A stretch of 64,000 nt of DNA, taken from NCBI RefSeq assembly GCF_014638275.1, contig NZ_BMFJ01000001.1:916241-980240 (forward strand). Direction: 5' to 3'. This DNA comes from Primorskyibacter flagellatus. GTDB taxonomy: Bacteria; Pseudomonadota; Alphaproteobacteria; Rhodobacterales; Rhodobacteraceae. Shown here one piece after another: positions 15,585 through 26,322 of the stretch (position 1 is the first letter of the stretch; each line of letters starts with the position of its first letter). The position numbers were made by a program, and so were the translations under genes. Below the pieces are notes generated by a model. The model was not told where the DNA came from, did no database searches, and saw only the letters and a list, made by a program, of their open reading frames with translations.

Positions 15585-17216
15585 TCAGACCTCGATCGTT
15601 TTGGGGCGGGCGCGGTCGAACCAGGTCACGATCAGCAGCCGCGTCACGAAGATCGCGGTGAAGACCGAGGTCAGGATGCCGATGCCAAGTGTCACCGCAA
15701 AGCCGCGCACCGGGCCGGAGCCGAGTACGAAGAGGATGAGCGCGATGATGAAGGTGGTGATGTTCGCGTCCACGATGGCCGAAAGCGCGCGTTCATAGCC
15801 AAGCTCGATCGCGCGGGCAGGGCCCTTGGCGGATTTCATCTCTTCCCGGATACGTTCGAAAACCAGCACGTTGGCGTCCACCGCCATGCCGATGGTCAGG
15901 ACGATGCCGGCGATGCCGGGCAGAGTGAGCGTGCCTCCGATCAGGGAGAGCAGGCCGAAGATCAGGGCGACGTTGAACATCAGGGCGATGTTGGCAAACA
16001 ACCCGAACAGCCCGTAGGAGGCGAACATGAAGACCAGCACCGCGCCGCCCGCGACGAGGCAGGCGATCTTGCCGGCCTGGATCGAATCCGCGCCAAGTTC
16101 CGGTCCGATGGTCCTCTCCTCGAGGAAATCGAGGCCGGCGGGCAGGGCGCCCGCGCGCAGCAGCACGGCAAGGTTGGTGGAGCTTTCGACGGTGAAGTTG
16201 CCGGTGATGATCCCGGAGCCGCCGGCGATATGGCTCTGGATCACGGGGGCGGAGATGACCTCGTCGTCGAGAACGATGGCGAAGGGGCTGCCGATGTTGG
16301 CCGCCGTGTAGTCTCCGAACTTGCGCGCGCCACCGGGGTTGAAGCGGAAGCTGACCGCGGGCCGCCCGTTCTGGTCGAAGGAAGGCTGGGCGTCGACCAG
16401 TTCCTCGCCGGTGACAACGGGACTGTCCTCGAGAACGTAGAATTCGCCGGGTTCGTCCACGGAGGGCAGCAGCATGTTGCCGACTCCCGGCGCGGCGTTT
16501 TCGTCGCTGGTGCGGCGCACGACGGGCTGGAACGTCAGCTGCGCGGTGGTGCCGATGATCGCCTTGAGTTCGGCCGCGGAACCGACGCCCGGGACCTGGA
16601 TCAGGATCCGGTCGGTGCCCTGACGCTGGATGGTGGGTTCGCGGGTGCCGACCTCGTCGATGCGGCGGCGGATGATTTCGAGCGACTGCTTCACGGTGCG
16701 GTCGTCGGTGGCAAGCCGCTCTGCCTCGGACAGGCGCACGGTCAGCAGGTCGCCGTCGCCCGAGACCTCGATATCGGACTGCCCGGCGCCGGTCAGACTG
16801 ACGACCGGGCGGGCGATGTCGCGGACGAGGCGCAGGGCCTCGTCCATGGCGTCGGGGTTGGCGATGCGGATGCGGAGTTCGTCGGCGGGGCCGTCCTGCA
16901 GCCGGATGGTGCCGACGGTGTCGCGGGCTTCGCGCAGGCGGGTGCGGATTTCGGGCCAGAGCCCCTTCATGCGGGTGGCATAGACATCCGCCACCTTGAC
17001 CTCGGCCAGCAGGTGCGCGCCGCCGCGCAGGTCGAGCCCGAGGTTGACCAGCCCGGAGGGCAGGTAGTCGGACCAGCCCTCCGCCGGTTCGCCGGCAGCG
17101 ACGGCGTCGTTATAGCCCTCGACCCGCGAATAGAAGGCATTGGGCAGCGCCAGCAGCAGGCCAAGCGCCACCAGCCCCCAGATGAGAAGACGTTTCCACA
17201 GGTCGATCTGCAGCAT
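15585..17216 (-). CDS. secD: Protein translocase subunit SecD
   Basis: 543 residues: an N-terminal helix, then GLDLRGGAHLLAEVKVAD, the conserved SecD opening. The large periplasmic domain contains RRRIDEVGTREPTIQRQGTD and ILIQVPGV. The C-terminal six-helix domain has GMAVDANVLVFERIREEM and the ELGYERALSAIVDANITT motif. It works with SecF and YajC at the SecYEG channel. It is somewhat shorter than the E. coli protein (615 residues), as is common in alphaproteobacteria. The gap to yajC is 23 bases. Confidence 0.97.
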   Translation of the reverse strand: MLQIDLWKRLLIWGLVALGLLLALPNAFYSRVEGYNDAVAAGEPAEGWSDYLPSGLVNLGLDLRGGAHLLAEVKVADVYATRMKGLWPEIRTRLREARDTVGTIRLQDGPADELRIRIANPDAMDEALRLVRDIARPVVSLTGAGQSDIEVSGDGDLLTVRLSEAERLATDDRTVKQSLEIIRRRIDEVGTREPTIQRQGTDRILIQVPGVGSAAELKAIIGTTAQLTFQPVVRRTSDENAAPGVGNMLLPSVDEPGEFYVLEDSPVVTGEELVDAQPSFDQNGRPAVSFRFNPGGARKFGDYTAANIGSPFAIVLDDEVISAPVIQSHIAGGSGIITGNFTVESSTNLAVLLRAGALPAGLDFLEERTIGPELGADSIQAGKIACLVAGGAVLVFMFASYGLFGLFANIALMFNVALIFGLLSLIGGTLTLPGIAGIVLTIGMAVDANVLVFERIREEMKSAKGPARAIELGYERALSAIVDANITTFIIALILFVLGSGPVRGFAVTLGIGILTSVFTAIFVTRLLIVTWFDRARPKTIEV

Positions 17217-17239
17217 GCTCGGGCCCCTTTGCCGTCAGA

Positions 17240-17530
17240 TCAGCTGGCCTCGGCCGGTTCGGTCTTGGATTTGACATCTGCCAGGGTCGACTTGATCACG
17301 CGGACCTTTACGCCCTCGGCGATCTCGACCTCGACCTCGCCGTCCTCGCGCACCTTGACCACCTTGCCGATGATGCCGCCCTGGGTGACGACCAGATCGC
17401 CGCGCCGGACCGCGTTCACCATCGCCTGATGATCCTTCAGCTTCTTCTGCTGCGGACGGATCAGCAGGAAATACATGATCGCGAAGATCAGGATGAGCGG
17501 GAGAAACTGGGCGATTGCGCCACCTTCCAT
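17240..17530 (-). CDS. yajC: Preprotein translocase subunit YajC
   Basis: 96 residues, one N-terminal transmembrane helix (FLPLILIFAIMYFLLIRPQ) and a soluble tail with MVNAVRRGDLVVTQGGIIGK, the conserved YajC motif. YajC binds SecDF-YidC. It is the first gene of the minus-strand operon. Its start is 215 bases from ccmA on the other strand, a gap holding the divergent promoters and a repeat element at 17641-17694. Confidence 0.95.
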   Translation of the reverse strand: MEGGAIAQFLPLILIFAIMYFLLIRPQQKKLKDHQAMVNAVRRGDLVVTQGGIIGKVVKVREDGEVEVEIAEGVKVRVIKSTLADVKSKTEPAEAS

Positions 17531-17640
17531 GGAACGGTTCCTTCTGTTCGGCGGGCGGCCCGCGATTGTTGGCGGAACCTATGGGCGCGACCACGGGATT
17601 GCAAGCCTGCGCGGGCGCTCGCGATGCGTCAATTGTCGCA

Positions 17641-17694
17641 GGGTGCGCTGCCCCCGTCCTGCGGACTCCCCCTGGATATTTCGGGCAAGATGAA
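17641..17694 (+). repeat. CAAGATGAA-type intergenic element in a divergent promoter gap
   Basis: GGGTGCGCTGCCCCC, GTCCTGCGGAC, CCCCCTGGATATTTCGGG and CAAGATGAA, nearly identical to the copies at 13448 and 20474. This one lies between divergently transcribed operons (yajC and ccmA), so terminator function cannot be the element's only role. Confidence 0.72.
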
Positions 17695-17745
17695 GAAGGT
17701 AGCTTGGCGCTTTGCGGTCCGCCGGAAATCGGCTAGTGGCAGGGC

Positions 17746-18363
17746 ATGAGTTTGAAGATCGTGGATCTCGGGGTGGCGCGAGGGGGCGTGCCGGTGCTGG
17801 AAGGCGTCAATTTCGCCGTCGCACCGGGCGAGGCCGTCGTGCTGACCGGGCCGAACGGGGTGGGCAAGACCACACTGCTGCGGACCATCGCGGGGCTGCA
17901 GCCGCCCTATGACGGCAAGATCGTCGTGCCGGACGTGGAGGCGATGACCTATGCGGGTCATGCCGACGGGATCAAGGCGGCGCTGAGCGTGGCAGAGAAC
18001 CTCATGTTCTGGGCGCGGGTTCACGGGCAGCGAGACATTTCCGGAACGCTTGAGGATTTCGCCCTGACGGACCTCGCCTCGCGGCCCGCGGGGCAGTTGT
18101 CGGCCGGGCAGAAGCGGCGGCTCGGCCTGGCGCGGCTGCGGGTGACGGGGCGGACGATCTGGCTGCTGGACGAGCCGACGGTGTCGCTAGACAAGGGTTC
18201 GGTCGATCTGTTCGGGCAGGTGGTGCGTCGGCATCTCGCCGGGGGCGGTCTGGCGGTGATCGCGTCGCATATCGACATGGGGCTGGATGTGCGGGTCATC
18301 GACCTGACGCCCTACCGGGCAAGGGCCAAGGTGGCGCGCGGCTATGACGAGGTGTTTCTGTGA
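17746..18363 (+). CDS. ccmA: Heme exporter ATPase CcmA
   Basis: A 205-residue ABC ATPase. Walker A is GPNGVGKTTLLRTIAGL, the signature is QLSAGQKRRLGLARL, and Walker B is IWLLDEPTVSLD. Size and position before ccmB identify it as CcmA, which powers release of holo-CcmE from the CcmBC complex in system I cytochrome c maturation. The stop overlaps the ccmB start by four bases (GTGA). Confidence 0.95.
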   Translation: MSLKIVDLGVARGGVPVLEGVNFAVAPGEAVVLTGPNGVGKTTLLRTIAGLQPPYDGKIVVPDVEAMTYAGHADGIKAALSVAENLMFWARVHGQRDISGTLEDFALTDLASRPAGQLSAGQKRRLGLARLRVTGRTIWLLDEPTVSLDKGSVDLFGQVVRRHLAGGGLAVIASHIDMGLDVRVIDLTPYRARAKVARGYDEVFL

Positions 18364-19016
18364 CGGCCCTTCTGATCCGGGACCTGAGGCTTGCGGTCAG
18401 GGCCGGGGGCGGCTTCGGTCTCGGCCTCGCGTTCTTCCTGATCGTCGTGGTGCTGGTGCCCTTTGCCGTCGGTCCGGCCATGGGTCTGCTGGAGCGGATC
18501 GCGCCCGGTGTGCTCTGGATCGGGGCGCTGCTCGCCTGCCTGCTCTCGCTTGACCGGATCTTCGCGCTGGACCGGGAGGACGGGTCGCTCGACCTGCTCG
18601 CCGTGTCGCCGCTGCCGCTGGAGGGGGTGGTCGCGGTCAAGGCCCTCGCGCACTGGCTGACGACCGGGCTGCCGCTGGTCGCCGTCGCGCCGGTGCTTGG
18701 TCTGCTGCTGTCGCTGCCCGGCAAGGGGGTGATCTGGCTGGTGGTGTCGCTGCTGGCCGGGACGCCGGCGCTGTCGGTGATCGGGACCTTCGGGGCGGCG
18801 CTGACCGTGGGGCTGAAGCGGGGCGGGCTGCTCCTGTCGCTGCTGGTGCTGCCGCTTTACGTGCCCACGCTGATCTTCGGGGCCGAGGTGGCGCGGGCCG
18901 GGGCCACGGGGCTGGATACCGCGACGCCGCTGGTGCTGCTGGCAGCGGTGACCTGCGTCGCCGTGGCACTGTTGCCCTTTGCCTCCGCTGCGGTTCTAAG
19001 AATGAACCTGCGGTAA
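18360..19016 (+). CDS. ccmB: Heme exporter membrane subunit CcmB
   Basis: 218 residues, six transmembrane helices, starting LLIRDLRLAVRAGGGFG with the basic-loop DLRLA motif and FALDREDGSLDLLAVSPLPL, both typical of CcmB. It partners CcmA and CcmC in the inner membrane. GTG start at 18360 overlaps the ccmA stop. The LSLPGKGVIWLVVSLLAGTP region is the conserved middle of the family. Confidence 0.95.
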   Translation: MTALLIRDLRLAVRAGGGFGLGLAFFLIVVVLVPFAVGPAMGLLERIAPGVLWIGALLACLLSLDRIFALDREDGSLDLLAVSPLPLEGVVAVKALAHWLTTGLPLVAVAPVLGLLLSLPGKGVIWLVVSLLAGTPALSVIGTFGAALTVGLKRGGLLLSLLVLPLYVPTLIFGAEVARAGATGLDTATPLVLLAAVTCVAVALLPFASAAVLRMNLR

Positions 19017-19058
19017 TGTGACTTGGCCCGCCGGGGCCGGAGCGGGTAGGGGAAACGC

Positions 19059-19790
19059 ATGGGGTCGTTCTGGGAATATGCCAATCCGAAGCGGTTCACG
19101 CAGGTCGTGGACCGAGTTCTGCCCGCCGTGTCGGGGCTGGCGGTGGCGGCGCTGGTGGCGGGGCTGATCTGGGGCTTCTTCTTCACGCCGGACGATTACC
19201 GGCAGGGGTCGACGGTGAAGATCATCTACCTGCATGTGCCTTCGGCCCTGCTGGCGATCAATGCCTGGCTGATGATGCTGGTTGCTTCCCTTGTCTGGCT
19301 GGTGCGGCGGCATCATGTGTCGGCTCTTGCGGCGCGGGCTGCGGCGCCGGTCGGGGCCGTCATGACGGTGATCGCGCTGCTGACCGGGGCGATCTGGGGC
19401 CAGCCGATGTGGGGGACGTGGTGGGCCTGGGACCCGCGGCTGACGTCGTTCCTGATCCTGTTCCTGTTCTACCTCGGCTACATAGCGCTCTGGTCGGCGG
19501 TCGAGAATGACGATACCGCGGCGGACCTGACCTCGGTGCTCTGCATCGTGGGGTCGGTCTTTGCGATCCTGTCGCGCTATGCGGTCAACTTCTGGAACCA
19601 GGGACTGCACCAGGGCGCATCCCTGTCCATGGACAAAGAGGAGAACGTGGCCGACGTCTTTTACATCCCGCTTCTGGTCTGCATCGCGGGTTTCGTGCTG
19701 CTTTTCATCGCGCTGGTACTGCTGCGCACGCGGACGGAGATCCGGGCGCGGCGCACGCGGGCGCTGCTGGCACGGGAGGTCACCGCATGA
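19059..19790 (+). CDS. ccmC: Heme-handling protein CcmC
   Basis: 243 residues, six transmembrane helices. The tryptophan-rich periplasmic heme-binding motif is clear (WGQPMWGTWWAWDPRLTS), and conserved heme-ligand histidines lie nearby (YLHVPSA and GLHQGASLS). CcmC loads heme onto CcmE; ccmE itself is not in this window. The stop codon overlaps the ccmD start by four bases (ATGA). Confidence 0.96.
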   Translation: MGSFWEYANPKRFTQVVDRVLPAVSGLAVAALVAGLIWGFFFTPDDYRQGSTVKIIYLHVPSALLAINAWLMMLVASLVWLVRRHHVSALAARAAAPVGAVMTVIALLTGAIWGQPMWGTWWAWDPRLTSFLILFLFYLGYIALWSAVENDDTAADLTSVLCIVGSVFAILSRYAVNFWNQGLHQGASLSMDKEENVADVFYIPLLVCIAGFVLLFIALVLLRTRTEIRARRTRALLAREVTA

Positions 19791-19948
19791 TGCCGGACCT
19801 CGGGAAATACGCCGCGACGGTGCTGAGCGCCTATGGCGGGGCACTGGCGCTGCTGGTCGCGCTCGTGGTCGCGAGCCTCTGGCGGTCGGCGCGGGTGGCA
19901 CGGACCCTGCGCGAGGTGGAGGAACGGGTGCGTCATGGCCGGGATTAA
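19787..19948 (+). CDS. ccmD: Cytochrome c maturation protein CcmD (small membrane protein)
   Basis: A 53-residue gene: MMPDLGKYAATVLSAYGGAL, a single hydrophobic helix (LLVALVVASLW) and a charged tail rich in Arg/Glu. This is the standard CcmD form, which helps release holo-CcmE from CcmABC. ATG 19787 overlaps the ccmC stop, and its 3' end overlaps ccmG by 14 bases. Identified from position, size and the conserved YaxYVxxaY-like opening; sequence identity in this family is always low. Confidence 0.92.
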   Translation: MMPDLGKYAATVLSAYGGALALLVALVVASLWRSARVARTLREVEERVRHGRD

Positions 19949-20471
19949 GCCGCTGATGCTGCTGCCGCCGGCGATCTTCGCCGGTCTTGCAGCCGCCTTC
20001 CTGATCGGGCTGGGGCGGGAGGATCCGGATCAGCTGCCCTCCGCCCTTGCCGGGAAGCAGGCGCCTGCCGTGGTGCTGGACCCGCTCGGCGGGCTGCCGG
20101 GGTTCGATGATGCGACCCTGCGGGATGGCAAGGTCAAGCTGGTGAATTTCTGGGCCAGCTGGTGTGCACCCTGCCGGGTCGAACATCCGACGCTGACCGA
20201 ACTGGCGGAACAGGGGATCACCGTGCTCGGGGTGAATTACAAGGACGATCCGGGCAAGGCCATGGGGTTCCTTGAGGAACTGGGCAACCCCTATGCCGGT
20301 GTCGGCGCGGACCCGCAGGGGCGGATGGCACTGAACTGGGGGCTCTACGGCGTGCCGGAGACCTACGTGATCGACGGCGAGGGGCGGATCGTGCTGCGCT
20401 TTGCCGGTCCGGTCACGCAGCGGGTCATGGCAGAGCAGATCGGCCCGGCGCTGGATAAAGCGGCGCAGTAG
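19935..20471 (+). CDS. ccmG: Thiol:disulfide interchange protein CcmG/DsbE
   Basis: 178 residues with an N-terminal membrane anchor (about 5-26) and a periplasmic thioredoxin fold. The active site is NFWASWCAPCRVEHP, the acidic/proline-containing environment is GVNYKDDPGKAMGFL, and the cis-Pro loop is YGVPETYVIDGEG. It keeps apocytochrome c cysteines reduced for heme ligation. It is the last ccm gene here; the intrinsic terminator at 20606 lies 134 bases downstream. Confidence 0.95.
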   Translation: MAGIKPLMLLPPAIFAGLAAAFLIGLGREDPDQLPSALAGKQAPAVVLDPLGGLPGFDDATLRDGKVKLVNFWASWCAPCRVEHPTLTELAEQGITVLGVNYKDDPGKAMGFLEELGNPYAGVGADPQGRMALNWGLYGVPETYVIDGEGRIVLRFAGPVTQRVMAEQIGPALDKAAQ

Positions 20472-20473
20472 CA

Positions 20474-20597
20474 GGGGGTGCTGCCCCCGTCCTGCGGACT
20501 CCCCCGGGATATTTCGGGCAAGATGAAAGCCTGACTTCAACCCTCTTTGGTTTGGACAAATATCCTGGGGGAGCCCAGAGGGCGGGGGCAAAGCCCC
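20474..20597. repeat. Facing pair of CAAGATGAA-type intergenic elements
   Basis: A canonical plus copy at 20474-20527 faces a variant minus copy at 20543-20597 (CTTTGGTTTGGACAAATATCC followed by GGGGGAGCCCAGAGGGCGGG and GGCAAAGCC). The CTTTGGTTTGGACAAATATCC form also appears at 31735, so there are at least two sequence subtypes for the tail. They sit between the convergent ccmG and acnA genes. Confidence 0.7.
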
Positions 20598-20605
20598 AAA
20601 ATGAA

Positions 20606-20632
20606 AAAGGCCGGTCACGAAGACCGGCCTTT
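20606..20632. terminator. Bidirectional intrinsic terminator between ccmG and acnA
   Basis: An 11-bp perfect stem, AAAGGCCGGTC / GACCGGCCTTT, with loop ACGAA. On the minus strand the stem is followed by TTTCATTTTG, a fair T-rich tail, so it should end acnA transcription. On the plus strand the stem itself ends in TTT. It lies 21 bases beyond the acnA stop codon. Confidence 0.85.
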
Positions 20633-20652
20633 CGGGTTTCTGTCTGACGCGA

Positions 20653-23427
<2,775 letters not shown>

Positions 23428-23517
23428 GGATGGCTCCCTTCCGGTGAGATGAGGGTCGTAGCTGGCCTGCTTCTGCCCGATTGCGGGGCGTCAATCAAGA
23501 GGGTGCGGCGGGTTTTG

Positions 23518-23533
23518 TGTACGATAGTATACA
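23518..23533. promoter_or_regulatory. Short dyad with a TATACT -10-like box for acnA
   Basis: TGTA, eight bases, TACA, within TGTACGATAGTATACA. On the minus strand it contains TATACT, a good -10 hexamer 91 bases before the acnA start. I cannot find a matching -35 at standard spacing. The symmetry suggests a regulator site over the promoter. Evidence is weak. Confidence 0.3.
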
Positions 23534-23655
23534 GAATGTGATCGGGTCACGGCTGTGGCGCCGGTGCCCGTTGACGGACAATCTCGAAACCTTGATTGGT
23601 TGTTTCAGTCACCTCTGTCTAGGTAAGGTGCAGGGACACGGACAAAGGGGCGAGG

Positions 23656-24369
23656 ATGTTCGCACGCGTCGGCATTGCCGCACTGATTTCGCTGGTTTTT
23701 CTGGGCGGGCCGGGGATGGCCCAAACCTCTCGGGAAACGCCGGTCGTGGTAGAGCTGTTCACTTCCCAGGGCTGTTCCTCCTGCCCGCCGGCGGATGCGT
23801 TCCTTGGCCTGCTTGCGCCGCGCGACGACGTGATCGCACTGGGCCTGCATGTCGATTACTGGGACTACATCGGCTGGAAGGATGTCTTCGGGTCGCCCGT
23901 TAATTCATCGCGCCAGAAGGCCTACGCCAAGGCGGCGGGGCGGCGGTCGGTCTACACGCCGCAGATGATCGTGCAGGGTGAGGCCGACGTCGTCGGCAAT
24001 CACCCGATGGATGTCACCGACCTGATTGCCGAATACCGCGAACGCCCGCAGCGCGTGTCGCTGGCCATCCGGCGCGGCGAGGGGTCCGTGCTGCATATCG
24101 AGGCGCGGGCTGTCGCGTCGGTGACCCGGCCGATGGTGGTTCAGGTCGTGCGCTATCAGCCGGAAACGCAGGTGGAGATCACGCGCGGTGAGAACGCGGG
24201 GCACAAGCTGGCCTATTCCAACGTGGTGACGGAATGGAAGGTCGTCGGTGAATGGACCCCGCCCGCGCCCTATGACGCGGAAGTGCCGATTGAGGGTGAC
24301 CGACCCGTCGTCGTGCTGATCCAGCAGCGCGGGCCAGGTCCGATTGAGGCGGCGGCGCGGCTGCGCTAG
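23656..24369 (+). CDS. DUF1223 family secreted thioredoxin-like protein
   Basis: 237 residues with a signal peptide (about 1-22, GGPGMAQ). The mature N-terminus has VVELFTSQGCSSCPPADAFL, the CxxC motif that defines DUF1223, followed by HVDYWDYIGWKDVF and YTPQMIVQGEADVVG. Probably periplasmic; the fold is thioredoxin-like but no reaction is established. Start supported by GCGAGG just upstream. It overlaps the 3' end of the convergent acyltransferase gene by four bases. Confidence 0.9.
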   Translation: MFARVGIAALISLVFLGGPGMAQTSRETPVVVELFTSQGCSSCPPADAFLGLLAPRDDVIALGLHVDYWDYIGWKDVFGSPVNSSRQKAYAKAAGRRSVYTPQMIVQGEADVVGNHPMDVTDLIAEYRERPQRVSLAIRRGEGSVLHIEARAVASVTRPMVVQVVRYQPETQVEITRGENAGHKLAYSNVVTEWKVVGEWTPPAPYDAEVPIEGDRPVVVLIQQRGPGPIEAAARLR

Positions 24370-25274
24370 GTCTCGGCCTCGGACCTGCCATCTTCGCCTT
24401 TCCAGCGGCGGTGCAGCCAGAGCCATTGTTCAGGGTGCCCGCGCACCATCGCTTCGAGTGAATCGTTGAGAGCCTGTCCCATCTCCTCGGGCGTGGTGTG
24501 GGGGATCGGGGCTTCGAAGACCAGCCGGAAGGACAGGCCGTCGGGCTGGCGGATGCCATAGCAGGGCACGATCAGCGCGTCGTATTTCAACGCGATCTCC
24601 GGTACCGACAGGGCCGTGAAGGCGCGCTGCCCGAAGAAGGTAAGCGGGGCGCCGTGGCCGAAGTGCTGATCGCTGAGCATGGCCATGACATTGCCGTCGC
24701 GCACGAATTTCATCATCTCCGCCAGCCCGCGCCGCCCGCGTTCGAAGACGGGCAGAGAGGTGCGTGCGATGGCCCGCACGTAATGGCGGTTGAAGTAGAC
24801 GTTGTTCAGTGGCCGGTAGAGCCCGCCGACCTGACCGTATCGCATCGCCACAAAGGCGCGGACCGCATCGTAATTGCCGAAATGACCCGAGATCAGGAAG
24901 ACGGGGCGGCCCTTGGCCTGCGCCTCTTCGATGGCGGGCCAGCCGGGGCCTTCGGGGGGGGTGTCGCGCAGGCGGGGTTTCAGGTCCTCGATCGAATAGA
25001 TCTCGATCAGCGTGCGGGCGGCATTGTCGGGAACCTGACGCACCAGCCGCTCCACCTCGGATCGGGGCAGGTCGGGCCAGGCGTGGGCCAGGTTGTCGCG
25101 GATGCGTTTGGGCCAGCCCGCCAGCGGGGCGACCAGCCGCGACGCCATCCAGCCGATCAGCGGCACGCGCATCCTGTAGGGCAGGGAAAGCGCAAGGCGC
25201 ACCATGCCCCCCAGCACCAGATTGAGGAGATACTGGCCGGTGCGGGTGGCCGGGGGCAGTTCCTTTGGCTCCAT
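24366..25274 (-). CDS. LpxL/HtrB-like lysophospholipid acyltransferase family protein
   Basis: 302 residues with an N-terminal hydrophobic segment (LNLVLGGMVRLALSLPYRMR). The catalytic motif is LISGHFGNYDAVRAF (HxxxxD type), followed by YRPLNNVYFNRHYVRAI and MLSDQHFGHGAPLTFFGQ. These match the lipid A late acyltransferase family (LpxL/LpxM/HtrB). It would transfer a secondary acyl chain to lipid A or a related glycolipid at the inner membrane. The C-terminal WLWLHRRWK is also typical. Chain specificity cannot be predicted. Confidence 0.88.
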   Translation of the reverse strand: MEPKELPPATRTGQYLLNLVLGGMVRLALSLPYRMRVPLIGWMASRLVAPLAGWPKRIRDNLAHAWPDLPRSEVERLVRQVPDNAARTLIEIYSIEDLKPRLRDTPPEGPGWPAIEEAQAKGRPVFLISGHFGNYDAVRAFVAMRYGQVGGLYRPLNNVYFNRHYVRAIARTSLPVFERGRRGLAEMMKFVRDGNVMAMLSDQHFGHGAPLTFFGQRAFTALSVPEIALKYDALIVPCYGIRQPDGLSFRLVFEAPIPHTTPEEMGQALNDSLEAMVRGHPEQWLWLHRRWKGEDGRSEAET

Positions 25275-25286
25275 CGACGGGTCCGG

Positions 25287-26186
25287 TCAGAGAGTGTCCG
25301 GCGCCTTTGCCCCGGCGAGGGCCGGCGCGGCGCGGGTTTCGCGGTGCCAGACATAAAGCCCCGCGCCGACGACGACAACCGCGCCGGTCACGGTCCAGAT
25401 GTCGGGAAACTCACCAAAGATCACGGCGCCCCAGAGCACCGCGAAAATCAGGCCGACATAGCCGAAGGGCGCAAGCATGGCCGCTTCCCCGGCGGCGAAG
25501 GCCCGGATGAACAGCAGTTGTCCGGTGGTGCCCACACAGGCCAGCACGATCATCAGCAGGGCGGTCACGGGATCGGGGGTCTGCCAGTGGAACGCCGCCA
25601 CGCCGGTCATGACGAGAGAGCCGAACATCGCGGCGTAGAGGAGAGAGGTCCAGGGATCCTCCCGATGACCGACGAAGCGGGTGGCGAGGGAGTAGGAGGT
25701 GTAGAATATCGCCGCGCCAAGGGGGAAGATCGCGGCCCAGGAAAAGACGCCCATGCCGGGGCGGATGATGATCATCGCGCCGATCAGGGCGATGCCGATG
25801 GCGATGATCCGTCGGGGGCCAAGGGATTCGCCAAGGAACAGGGCCGCGCCAAGTGTGATAAGCACCGGATTGATGTCCATGATCGCCGTCATCTCGGCCA
25901 GGCCCATATGGCTGAGACCGAAGAAGAACGACGTAGTGGCGCAGAGCAGGAAGACGGAGCGGAGCAGCTGGAGCTTGGGGTAATGGGTGCGCGACACCTT
26001 TTTCAAGCGCGGCGCGACGAGGATCAGCACCAGCACCATCTGCCCGATGTAACGCGCCCAGAGCGCCATGACCGGGCTGGAGCGCAGCCCGACCGCCTTG
26101 GCCAGCGCGTCCATGGAGGAAAAACAGAAGATCGCGCCGACCATGAGCAGGATCGCGCGGTTCTTGGGGCTGAGGCGGGACCACAT
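25287..26186 (-). CDS. EamA/DMT superfamily transporter
   Basis: 299 residues, ten transmembrane helices in two halves. Helix 1 has AIFCFSSMDALAKAVG, and the first-half end has DINPVLITLGAALFLGESLG, a conserved EamA segment. The C-terminal half ends GEFPDIWTVTGAVVVVGAGL. It is a metabolite exporter of unknown substrate, upstream of the acyltransferase gene by 12 bases and likely co-transcribed. A second, not closely similar EamA gene lies at 2927. Confidence 0.9.
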   Translation of the reverse strand: MWSRLSPKNRAILLMVGAIFCFSSMDALAKAVGLRSSPVMALWARYIGQMVLVLILVAPRLKKVSRTHYPKLQLLRSVFLLCATTSFFFGLSHMGLAEMTAIMDINPVLITLGAALFLGESLGPRRIIAIGIALIGAMIIIRPGMGVFSWAAIFPLGAAIFYTSYSLATRFVGHREDPWTSLLYAAMFGSLVMTGVAAFHWQTPDPVTALLMIVLACVGTTGQLLFIRAFAAGEAAMLAPFGYVGLIFAVLWGAVIFGEFPDIWTVTGAVVVVGAGLYVWHRETRAAPALAGAKAPDTL

Positions 26187-26322
26187 GGTTCAGGATCCCT
26201 TCGGTGGCGTCTGGTGTATCATCGCGCCAGCAATATGGGCCGGCCGGAGGGGTGTCCAGTCGCAGACCATGCAGGGACGGGGTTGGGGTCTTGCCGCGTT
26301 CCTGCGCGGGGAAGGGCGCGCG

